DNA of 10,580 bases. It comes from CAZRDB01 sp964598695. Its GTDB lineage: Bacteria; Armatimonadota; Zipacnadia; UBA1398. Location of the stretch: assembly GCA_964598695.1 (NCBI GenBank), contig CAZRDB010000180.1, positions 1-10,580 on the forward strand, given 5' to 3'. The position numbers were made by a program, and so were the translations under genes. A model generated the notes under the pieces. That model worked only from the letters and a program-made list of their open reading frames with translations. It searched no databases and was not told the origin of the DNA. Shown here one piece after another: positions 1-5,680 of this stretch (its first letter is position 1; each line of letters begins with the position of its first letter).

Positions 1-570
1 GGCGGGGCGTACGGCTGGTCGATGGGCGACGACACCTGGATGGGCATCTCGGCGCGCGAGGTGCGTTGGTACCGCGCCGACCTGGACTTCCAGGCCGACC
101 GCGCGCCGGACGGCTCGATCGCGGTGGACGCGACGCGGACGCGGATCATCCGCGGGCTGGAGTGGGCCGCCGACCTCTCGGTCTACCACCGGGCGAGCGA
201 CGAGGTGAGCCTCGGCGCCGTCCTCCGTCACGCCAACAGCCCCCGCTTCCACGCCGTCGCCGCAACCGACCGCTGGACGGCCCACCCCTCGCTCGATCTC
301 GGCATGGCCTACCGCAACACGGGAAGCCGCACGCTCTGGGCGCTCGACATCCGTAACGTGTTCGGAGCCGACGGGGGCCGGCCGGTCCTGCGCGCGGGCG
401 TCGAGCGGCAACTCGACGGCGACGGCCATTGGCTCGGCCGTCTCGGCTACCGCGATGGCCGGGTCACCGCCGGAGTCGGCTGGCAGGCGCGCGACTGCGC
501 CGTCGACCTCGCCTTCGCCGGCGCCAACCCGACGCGCGACCTTGCGCTCAGCGCGTCGTTCGCGTTCTAG
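1..570 (+). CDS. Probable outer-membrane beta-barrel protein, C-terminal part (5' end cut by window)
   Basis: The reading frame is open from base 1 and ends at TAG 568-570, so 189 residues of a longer protein are visible; the ATG at 22 is probably internal. The visible part alternates polar and hydrophobic or aromatic residues in short strands separated by Gly/Asp/Asn turns (for example LGMAYRNTG, LGRLGYRDGR, GVGWQARD, LALSASFAF). It ends in Phe, the usual C-terminal residue recognised by the BAM machinery in outer-membrane barrels. No enzyme motif or lipoprotein box can be seen in this part. The layout of an ordered series of strands with an LDIRNVFG segment is loosely like PorV/TraF-type barrel proteins, but I cannot place it in a family. 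It lies 33 bases upstream of the epimerase gene on the same strand, so the two may share a transcript. The barrel call is moderately sure and the exact family is unknown. Confidence 0.6.
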   Translation, partial: GGAYGWSMGDDTWMGISAREVRWYRADLDFQADRAPDGSIAVDATRTRIIRGLEWAADLSVYHRASDEVSLGAVLRHANSPRFHAVAATDRWTAHPSLDLGMAYRNTGSRTLWALDIRNVFGADGGRPVLRAGVERQLDGDGHWLGRLGYRDGRVTAGVGWQARDCAVDLAFAGANPTRDLALSASFAF

Positions 571-588
571 AGCGGGCGGCGGCACGAT

Positions 589-595
589 GGGAGGG
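589..595 (+). promoter_or_regulatory. Ribosome binding site of the dipeptide epimerase gene
   Basis: GGGAGGG lies 8 bases before ATG 604. This fixes the start at 604 rather than at the in-frame Met codon ten codons later. Confidence 0.65.
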
Positions 596-603
596 CGAGG
601 ACC

Positions 604-1638
604 ATGCAGCGGCTCACGGCCTCGGTGCTCACGATGCGCTTCCGCCGGACGTTCCGCATCGCGCGTGGGGCGCGCGACGTGCAGCACAACGTGGTGGCCC
701 GCTTCGAGCGCGACGGCATCGTCGGCTGGGGCGAGAGCGCGCCGAGCGCCTACTACTTCGGCCAGACCGCCGAGGCCGCCGCGGCCCACGTACCCGAGAT
801 GGCGCCGCTGCTGGGCGACGACCCGTTCGATCGTGAGGCGATCGCGGCGCGGCTCCGCGCGGCCTTTCCCGAGCAACCCAGCGCCCGGGCCGCGGTCGAT
901 ATCGCCCTACTCGACTGGGCGGGCCAGCGGCTCGGCGTTCCGATCGCCAGCCTGCTCGGGCTCGAGGCGGCGACGGTCCGCGAGACCTGCTTCACGATCT
1001 CGCTCGGCAAGCCCGAGGAGGCCCGGGAGGCCGCCCGCGAGGCGGCCGACCTTCCGATCCTCAAGCTGAAGCTGGGGGGGGCCGACGACCTCGCGATGGT
1101 CGAGGCAGTCCGCTCCGTGACCGACGCCCGCCTCACGGTGGACGCCAACGCGGCGTGGTCGGTGGAGGAGGCGATCTCCCGCTGCCGCGCGCTCGAACCG
1201 TATGGCGTCGAGCTGGTCGAGCAGCCGATCGCGCCGGGCAACCCGGAGGGTCTCCGCCGGGTCCGCGAGGCCGCCGCGATCCCGATCGTCGCCGACGAGG
1301 ACTGCCGCACCTCGGAGGACATCCCGGGCCTGGTGGGCTGCGTCGACGGCGTCAACCTCAAGCTCGCGAAGTCGGGCGGCCTCTGGGAGGCCTTCCGGAT
1401 GGCGCTGCTCGCCCGGGCGCTCGGGCTCGAGGTGATGCTGGGGACGATGGTTGAGTCGCCGATCGCGACCGCGGCGATCGCGCAGCTTCTCCCGCTCGCG
1501 CGGTGGGTCGACCTTGACGGTCCGCTGCTGCTGCGGCCGGAGGACGCGCCCGCGAGCGGCCTGCGCTACGAGCGGGGCCGCATCGCGACGCCGCCCGGGC
1601 CGGGGCTGGGGCTCGCGGTCAGAGCCGATCTCGCGTGA
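604..1638 (+). CDS. Dipeptide epimerase (L-Ala-D/L-Glu epimerase-like, enolase superfamily)
   Basis: This complete 344-residue protein belongs to the muconate lactonizing enzyme subgroup of the enolase superfamily and most probably epimerises a dipeptide such as L-Ala-D-Glu, a cytoplasmic step of murein peptide recycling. The N-terminal capping domain spans about residues 1-120 and the barrel about 125-330. The acid/base lysine pair appears as LKLK (K154, K156; the second is the expected catalytic base) and, on the other side, NLKLAK (K253). Metal ligands are D180 in VDAN, E206 in VEQP and D231 in ADED. D303 and D305 in VDLDG form the DxD motif that dipeptide epimerases use to bind the substrate amino group, and this separates the protein from o-succinylbenzoate synthases. 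No signal peptide is seen. Substrate preference cannot be read from sequence because the family includes enzymes for other dipeptides. The gene follows a barrel gene after 33 bases, and its last 20 bases overlap the convergent ruvC gene. Confidence 0.9.
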   Translation: MQRLTASVLTMRFRRTFRIARGARDVQHNVVARFERDGIVGWGESAPSAYYFGQTAEAAAAHVPEMAPLLGDDPFDREAIAARLRAAFPEQPSARAAVDIALLDWAGQRLGVPIASLLGLEAATVRETCFTISLGKPEEAREAAREAADLPILKLKLGGADDLAMVEAVRSVTDARLTVDANAAWSVEEAISRCRALEPYGVELVEQPIAPGNPEGLRRVREAAAIPIVADEDCRTSEDIPGLVGCVDGVNLKLAKSGGLWEAFRMALLARALGLEVMLGTMVESPIATAAIAQLLPLARWVDLDGPLLLRPEDAPASGLRYERGRIATPPGPGLGLAVRADLA

Positions 1639-2131
1639 GCAGGTTGGCGTGGCACAGGGCGAGCGCGAGCGCGTCGGTCACATCGACCGGTGAGGGCGCC
1701 TCGGGGAGCCGCAGGAGGCCGGTCACCATGGCCTGCACCTGCTCCTTGCTCGCGCGGCCGCTCCCGGTCAGCGCCATCTTCACGCGTGAGGCCTGGTAGC
1801 TGACCACGGGCACGGCCTCCTGGGCCGCGGCGAGCAGCAGCACCCCGCGCGCGTGCCCCATCAGGATCGCGGTCCGCGGATGCTCGTACTTGGAGTAGAC
1901 CTCCTCGACGATGACCGCGTGGGGCCGCAGCCGCCGGAGCACCTCGCTCAAGGAGTCGTGGAGGACGCGGAGCCGCTCCTCGAGGGCAGCGTTTGCCGGA
2001 GGGCGGATCGTGCCGCCCTCGATCAGCTCCGGGTGGTACCCGAGCAGCTCGATCGCCCCGAAGCCGGTGCGCACGAGGCCCGGGTCGAGCCCGAGGATCC
2101 GCAGGGGTTCGGTCGCCGGCGTCCCGTTCAT
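1619..2131 (-). CDS. ruvC: Crossover junction endodeoxyribonuclease RuvC
   Basis: This 170-residue protein is the Holliday-junction resolvase, which cuts four-way DNA junctions symmetrically in cooperation with the RuvAB branch-migration motor. The length matches the family (about 160-190). The RNase H-like active site is complete: D16 in the LGLDPG motif, E76 in VEEVY, and D150 and D153 in DVTDALALALCH near the C-terminus. The region SRVKMALTGSGRASKEQV (about 115-132) matches the conserved segment with basic residues. The start ATG at 2131 overlaps the stop of ruvA in an ATGA arrangement, so translation is probably coupled. The 3' end overlaps the convergent epimerase gene by 20 bases. The usual order in many bacteria is ruvC before ruvA and ruvB; here ruvC follows ruvA. 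Confidence 0.95.
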   Translation of the reverse strand: MNGTPATEPLRILGLDPGLVRTGFGAIELLGYHPELIEGGTIRPPANAALEERLRVLHDSLSEVLRRLRPHAVIVEEVYSKYEHPRTAILMGHARGVLLLAAAQEAVPVVSYQASRVKMALTGSGRASKEQVQAMVTGLLRLPEAPSPVDVTDALALALCHANLLTRDRL

Positions 2132-2748
2132 CGCTTGCGGAAGACCTCGTCGAGGATCGCCTCGACGGTGGTCAGGTCGGGCCGCGCCTGGAGCACGCGC
2201 GCGACGAGGTCGGCGGCCTCGGTCCGCTTGTAGTCGAGCGCGACAAGCGCCTCGGTGGCCTCTCCCGCCGGGCCGCTCTGCCCCGCGGGGAGGAACGCTC
2301 CGGCGTCGCGGGCCCTGCCGACGGGCGCGGTCCCCTCGGTCACGAAGCGCGCGGCCTTGCCCTGGAGCTTGGCGACCATCTCGCGCGCCTTGGTGGGGCC
2401 GATGCCGGGGAGGCCCTTGAGCGCCGTCACGTCACCGGTCTCGATCCATCGGGCGATGTGCTCGACGGGCTGGGACATCGCTTTGGTGGCGCTCTTGGGG
2501 CCGAGGACCCCGGTCAACACCTCCCAGAACTCACGGTCCTGGGGGGTCGCGAAGCCGATCAGGACGGGGGTTGCGCGGTTCTGGTCGATCTGGAGGAAGT
2601 GGACCGTCTCGAGCTGCGCCTCGTCGCCCGGTGCGAGGAAGCCGAGCAGCGAGGGCGGGGTGAGCACCTCGTAGGTCAGGGCGCCCGCCTCGATGAGAAC
2701 CGAGTCGGCTCTGAGTTCGGCCACCCGGCCGGCGATCCGCGCGATCAT
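2128..2748 (-). CDS. ruvA: Holliday junction branch migration protein RuvA
   Basis: This 206-residue DNA-binding subunit forms tetramers that hold the Holliday junction and load RuvB. Domain order is as expected: an N-terminal OB-fold beginning MIARIAGRVAEL (about 1-64), two helix-hairpin-helix motifs (TGVLGPKSATKAMS at about 79-92 and LKGLPGIGPTKAREMVAKL at about 110-128), a flexible Gly/Ala/Pro linker (about 139-163), and the RuvB-contacting domain III (ATEALVALDYKRTEAADLVARVL, about 164-187). The first HhH reads VLGPK rather than the common GVGPK, a mild deviation. I chose ATG 2748 over the in-frame GTG 2754, because AGGAGG sits 6 bases before the ATG but directly abuts the GTG, and because RuvA proteins typically begin MI. 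It overlaps ruvC by 4 bases and lies downstream of an SMR-like gene. No ruvB is in the window. Confidence 0.94.
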   Translation of the reverse strand: MIARIAGRVAELRADSVLIEAGALTYEVLTPPSLLGFLAPGDEAQLETVHFLQIDQNRATPVLIGFATPQDREFWEVLTGVLGPKSATKAMSQPVEHIARWIETGDVTALKGLPGIGPTKAREMVAKLQGKAARFVTEGTAPVGRARDAGAFLPAGQSGPAGEATEALVALDYKRTEAADLVARVLQARPDLTTVEAILDEVFRKR

Positions 2749-2754
2749 CCGCAC

Positions 2755-2760
2755 CCTCCT
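2755..2760 (-). promoter_or_regulatory. Ribosome binding site of ruvA (decides the start)
   Basis: On the minus strand AGGAGG is followed by 6 bases and then ATG 2748. The upstream GTG at 2754 touches this site directly and so is an unlikely start. A second purine-rich stretch lies a little further upstream, around 2766-2775. Confidence 0.7.
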
Positions 2761-2832
2761 CGCGTCTCCTCCCCTATTCGGGCGGCCACGGGACGGCCCT
2801 CCGCGCCGCGGCCCTCCCCGCGAGACTCCGCG

Positions 2833-3204
2833 TTACTGCGAGGAGGTCAGCCAGACGCCGACGACCAGCAGGGCGATGCCGGCGAGCTGCTTCGGGCTCA
2901 GTGCCTCGCGGAGAAAGAAGAACGAGGCGCCGAGGACGATCAGGTAGCCGCAGCTCGTCATGATCGGGTAGGCGATGCTGAGCGGGACCGTCTGGAGTGC
3001 GCGGCGGTAGGCGACGAGGGCGAGGACGAAGCTCGCGGCGCCGGCCAGGAACAGCGGCTCGAGATACTGGCCGAGAGCACCGACGGCCCGGCCCAGCTCC
3101 TGGGTCTTGGCCTCGATCCGCAGGGCGCTGACCTTCATCAGGATGTTCGCGAGTGCGTTGAGCGAGAGGCCCACGATCAGGGCGATCAGCGCTTCTGGCT
3201 TCAC
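2833..3204 (-). CDS. Small SMR/EamA-like four-helix membrane transporter
   Basis: This 123-residue membrane protein has the size and layout of small multidrug resistance (SMR) family members: hydrophobic segments at about 5-25, 48-66, 76-97 and 104-120. Family-like motifs are ANILMKVSA in the first helix, TVPLSIAYPIMTSCGYL leading into the third, and FFFLREALSPKQLAGIALLVVGVWL for the fourth. The membrane glutamate of drug and guanidinium exporters (Glu14 of EmrE) is absent: aligned on the LMK motif, its place is taken by N16. This makes proton-coupled drug export of the EmrE kind doubtful and fits the ArnE/ArnF-like or other EamA-related branches, some of which handle lipid-linked sugars. The substrate is unknown. 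The start is GTG 3204, preceded by AAGGAG at a spacing of 10 bases; upstream codons in the frame lack transporter-like sequence. It stands 95 bases after the oxidoreductase gene, with a hairpin between, and 84 bases before ruvA. Confidence 0.8.
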   Translation of the reverse strand: MKPEALIALIVGLSLNALANILMKVSALRIEAKTQELGRAVGALGQYLEPLFLAGAASFVLALVAYRRALQTVPLSIAYPIMTSCGYLIVLGASFFFLREALSPKQLAGIALLVVGVWLTSSQ

Positions 3205-3214
3205 GGGCGGTTGG

Positions 3215-3220
3215 CTCCTT
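3215..3220 (-). promoter_or_regulatory. Ribosome binding site of the SMR-like gene
   Basis: AAGGAG on the minus strand lies 10 bases before GTG 3204 and supports a GTG start there. The spacing is slightly long. Confidence 0.5.
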
Positions 3221-3245
3221 GCCGGCCGGCCGCTCCGGCGCAACG

Positions 3246-3277
3246 CGAAGGCCGGCGCCACGGGGCCCCGGCCTTCG
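3246..3277 (-). terminator. Perfect 10-bp hairpin between the oxidoreductase and SMR genes
   Basis: CGAAGGCCGG at 3246-3255 and CCGGCCTTCG at 3268-3277 are exact reverse complements around a 12-base loop, 22 bases downstream of the oxidoreductase stop codon. No T-run follows on the minus strand, so this is not a textbook intrinsic terminator. It may slow transcription, act as a 3'-end stabiliser, or work as a T-less terminator. The stem is seen directly; the role is inferred. Confidence 0.45.
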
Positions 3278-3299
3278 GCTGCACTGAGCGGGTTCGGCG

Positions 3300-4634
3300 C
3301 TAGACGGTGTAGAGATCCTCGCGGAACTCGACGCGCGTGCGGGTCTCCATCGCCTCGATCGCGAGCAGCGCGTCGGCGGCACTCCGCAGGCCGACGTTGC
3401 CGTCGCAGCTCGGGACCTTGCCCTCGCGGCACGAGACGACGAACTCCTCGAACTCGAGCTGGTAGGTCATCTTCGTCAAGGCGCCCTCGGCGTCGATCAG
3501 GCCGCTGATCGGCTGTCCGATGAACTCGCGGTCGGCCGAGACCGTGGCATCGAGGAGGATCGCCTGCTGGCCGTTGATGTCGGCGGTGTGGGCGGCCTCC
3601 ATCCACTCGCGCTTCTGGGTGTCGGCCTCGAGGAAGAACCAGCCCTTGCTGTGCTTGGGATCGGGGTTGAGGTGAGCGAGGATCAGCGTCCCCTCCTTGC
3701 CCCGGATCATCTCATGGGCCTGGCTGCCGAAGACGGAGAAGGCGTTGCCGGTGCCGCAGATGTAGTCGAACTTGATCCCGCCCGGGTACTCGAAGCAGAC
3801 GTGGACGTTGTCGAAGACGGTGCGGCCGTCCTGGTATGTGTCGATCCCGCCGACGCCCTGGACGGAGAGCGGGGTCTTGCCGATCATCCAGCTCACGACG
3901 TCGATCTGGTGGCTGGCCAGCTCGGTCATGATCCCGCCGCTGAACTCCTTGTAGAGCCGCCAGTTGGCGAGCTGATCCGGGGTCGCGTAGCCCCACTGGG
4001 TGTAGTCGGCTTCGGGGACGGGGCGCTGCTTCCACGAGCCGTTGCGGCTCCACTGGGCGTAGATCGAGGAGATCTTGCCAACGAGGCCGGTCGAGCCGTC
4101 GCCGATGTAGGTGCGCTTCGCGTACCAGTAGAGCGGGTGGTAGCGCAGGTGGTGGCCGATCTGGAGGGTCTTGCCGGCCGCCTGCTGGGCGCGGATCATC
4201 GCCTTGCAGTCATCGACGGTGCGGGCCATGCACTTCTCGCAGAACACGTGGAGGCCCTTGCCGAGCGCGGCGATGGTGACCGGCGCATGCATGTGGAGCG
4301 GCGTCGCGACGATCACCGCGTCCAGCTCGACCTGGTCGAGCATCTCCTCGTAGCTCTCGAAGGCCTGCGCGCCCTCGCCCATCTGCTTCGCGGCGTCGTT
4401 GCGGCGCTCCTCGACGATGTCGCAGGCGGCGACCATCTTGATCCCGGGGACCTTCATCGCGTTAGCGAGAAGCACGATCCGGCCCTGGTTGCCACAGCCG
4501 ACCAGCGCGACCCGCATCGGGTCGGCAGCGGCCTCTTGCGCCTGTGCGGCGGTCATCCCGAGGAACGAGACCCCGGCCGCGGCGGCCATGGACTTGAGGA
4601 AGTCTCTCCGGTCGGCGTTCTCGAACAGTGGCAT
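3300..4634 (-). CDS. Tat-exported Gfo/Idh/MocA family oxidoreductase
   Basis: This 444-residue protein is a probable NAD(P)-dependent sugar or polyol oxidoreductase. It begins with a twin-arginine signal (DRRDFLKSM at 8-16, hydrophobic stretch 17-30, likely cleavage after AQA 30-32), so it should be exported folded with its cofactor. The Rossmann domain covers about 40-160: GCGNQGR at 46-52 is the nucleotide-binding loop, ATPLHMH at 110-116 follows, and CEKCM at 132-136 carries the conserved lysine K134, with Cys where many members have Pro. GHHLRYHP (160-167) leads into the C-terminal alpha/beta domain (about 172-440), where GGIMTELASHQIDVVSWM (233-250) holds the usual H242 and D245. NWRLYKEFSGG and GGIDTYQDGRTVFDNV resemble a subgroup that is, to my knowledge, common in Planctomycetota-like genomes. 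The substrate cannot be told. GGAGGAG 7 bases before the ATG fixes the start. It follows the ApbE gene after 69 bases. Confidence 0.9.
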   Translation of the reverse strand: MPLFENADRRDFLKSMAAAAGVSFLGMTAAQAQEAAADPMRVALVGCGNQGRIVLLANAMKVPGIKMVAACDIVEERRNDAAKQMGEGAQAFESYEEMLDQVELDAVIVATPLHMHAPVTIAALGKGLHVFCEKCMARTVDDCKAMIRAQQAAGKTLQIGHHLRYHPLYWYAKRTYIGDGSTGLVGKISSIYAQWSRNGSWKQRPVPEADYTQWGYATPDQLANWRLYKEFSGGIMTELASHQIDVVSWMIGKTPLSVQGVGGIDTYQDGRTVFDNVHVCFEYPGGIKFDYICGTGNAFSVFGSQAHEMIRGKEGTLILAHLNPDPKHSKGWFFLEADTQKREWMEAAHTADINGQQAILLDATVSADREFIGQPISGLIDAEGALTKMTYQLEFEEFVVSCREGKVPSCDGNVGLRSAADALLAIEAMETRTRVEFREDLYTV

Positions 4635-4641
4635 AGCGGTG

Positions 4642-4648
4642 CTCCTCC
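4642..4648 (-). promoter_or_regulatory. Ribosome binding site of the Gfo/Idh/MocA gene
   Basis: GGAGGAG on the minus strand lies 7 bases before ATG 4634, an optimal spacing that suggests good translation. Confidence 0.7.
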
Positions 4649-4699
4649 GTTTCGCTCTCCGCGCCGTGCGCCGTCGCGAACCTGACGGACGACGAGCCG

Positions 4700-4723
4700 G
4701 GCCTCACGGTACGGCGTGAGGCC
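4700..4723 (-). repeat. Perfect 9-bp inverted repeat spanning the ApbE stop codon
   Basis: GGCCTCACG (4700-4708) and CGTGAGGCC (4715-4723) are exact reverse complements around a 6-base loop. The stop codon of the FMN transferase gene (4704-4706) lies inside one arm, so the repeat covers the final sense codons as well. No T-run follows, so a terminator role is only possible, not shown. It would mark the end of the right-hand operon before the separately spaced oxidoreductase gene. Confidence 0.45.
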
Positions 4724-5669
4724 GTTCCCACACGAGAGCGCCCAGGGTCTCCACCGAGCCCGGGCCCTCCTGATCCTCGTGGACCAGTATGCCGAACGTG
4801 CCGCGTTTCGCACAAAGGCCCCGCGCCGCCTCGGGAGCCGTCACCACGAAGGCCGTGGAGAGCGCGTCGGTCTCGGCAGCGGTCGCCGCGATGACGCACG
4901 CGCTCCGTCGGCACTGCGGTGGCGCACCGGTGCGCGGGTCGATCACGTGGCCATAGCGGCGTCCCTCGGCGACGAAGTGCTGCCGGTGGTCCCCCGAAGT
5001 GGACAGCGCCTGGTCGATGAGCCGCACGACGCCGACCCGCTCCGCGCCCTCGCCGCCCGGCCGCAGACCGGTGCTCCAGCCGCGCGGGTCGGTGGGCGGC
5101 GTCCCGAGCACGCGGATCGAGCTGCCGCCGGCCTGGACGACTGCGCATTGGACGCCCTCAACCACGAGCTGTTCCGTCACGCGATCGACGACCCAGCCCT
5201 TGCCGATGGCCCCCAGGTTCAGCTCCATGCCCTCCCGGGCGAACCGCACGGTTCCTCGGTCGGGGTCCAGCTCCACCCGGTCCATGCCGACGCGCTCGCG
5301 CGCGGCGCGCAGCTCCTCCGGCGTGGGGAGGCGGCCCTGGCGCTCCCGGAAGCCCCAGCAGCGCACGAGCGGCCCGACCGTGATGTCGAAGGCGCCGTCG
5401 GTCTCCTCCCACAGCGCGCGGGCGTCGAGGAGCAGCCCGAAGAGGTCGGGGGCGACGGTGACGGCGCCGTGGGCGGCCTCGCGGTTGATGCGGCAGACCT
5501 CGCTCAGCGGGAGGAAGGCACTCAGCCGCCGCTCCAGGAGGTCGGCGAGCGCGAAGGCGCGGTCGAGCACCTCATGCAGCGCGCCCTCGTCGCGGTCGCC
5601 GTCGAGCAGCACCTCGAGGAAGGAGGCCATGGCCTCTCGACGTTGGCGGAGCTGGAAGCGGCCGTCCAT
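4704..5669 (-). CDS. apbE: FAD:protein FMN transferase (ApbE family)
   Basis: This 321-residue enzyme splits FAD and attaches FMN covalently to a threonine or serine of a target flavoprotein, as for the NqrB/NqrC and RnfG/RnfD subunits. Family landmarks run in order: an MGT-like start of the fold at AMASFLEVLL (13-22), SAFLPLSEVCRIN (50-62), DGAFDITVGPLVRCWGF (91-107), NLGAIGKGWVVD (151-162), LSTSGDHRQHF and YGHVIDPRTGAP (222-250), and AETDALSTAFVV (265-276) with D268 and T272 at the magnesium-binding position. The protein appears complete. ATG 5669 is chosen because the fold begins at residue 13 and sequence upstream belongs to the neighbouring gene in another frame. No signal peptide or lipobox is visible, although many ApbE proteins are exported. 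It starts 11 bases after the stop of the large secreted protein, so the two are probably co-transcribed. No obvious FMN acceptor protein is in view. Confidence 0.92.
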   Translation of the reverse strand: MDGRFQLRQRREAMASFLEVLLDGDRDEGALHEVLDRAFALADLLERRLSAFLPLSEVCRINREAAHGAVTVAPDLFGLLLDARALWEETDGAFDITVGPLVRCWGFRERQGRLPTPEELRAARERVGMDRVELDPDRGTVRFAREGMELNLGAIGKGWVVDRVTEQLVVEGVQCAVVQAGGSSIRVLGTPPTDPRGWSTGLRPGGEGAERVGVVRLIDQALSTSGDHRQHFVAEGRRYGHVIDPRTGAPPQCRRSACVIAATAAETDALSTAFVVTAPEAARGLCAKRGTFGILVHEDQEGPGSVETLGALVWERPHAVP

Positions 5670-5680
5670 CGGCGGATCCC

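Noticed and set aside
2749..2754. GTG 2754 as the ruvA start
   Set aside because: The AGGAGG site directly touches this codon, leaving no spacer; ATG 2748 has a 6-base spacer and gives the usual RuvA N-terminus.
2755..2832. Possible terminator or promoter between the SMR gene and ruvA
   Set aside because: Only 4-bp GC-rich pairings and the ribosome site were seen; there is no convincing -10/-35 pair or T-run.
1993..3303. 436-codon plus-strand frame across ruvA and the SMR gene
   Set aside because: It is antisense to two recognised genes and their intergenic gap; no domain is visible.
3588..4685. 365-codon plus-strand frame opposite the Gfo/Idh/MocA gene
   Set aside because: It is antisense to a gene with clear Rossmann and Tat motifs. 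The shadow peptide has no recognisable fold.
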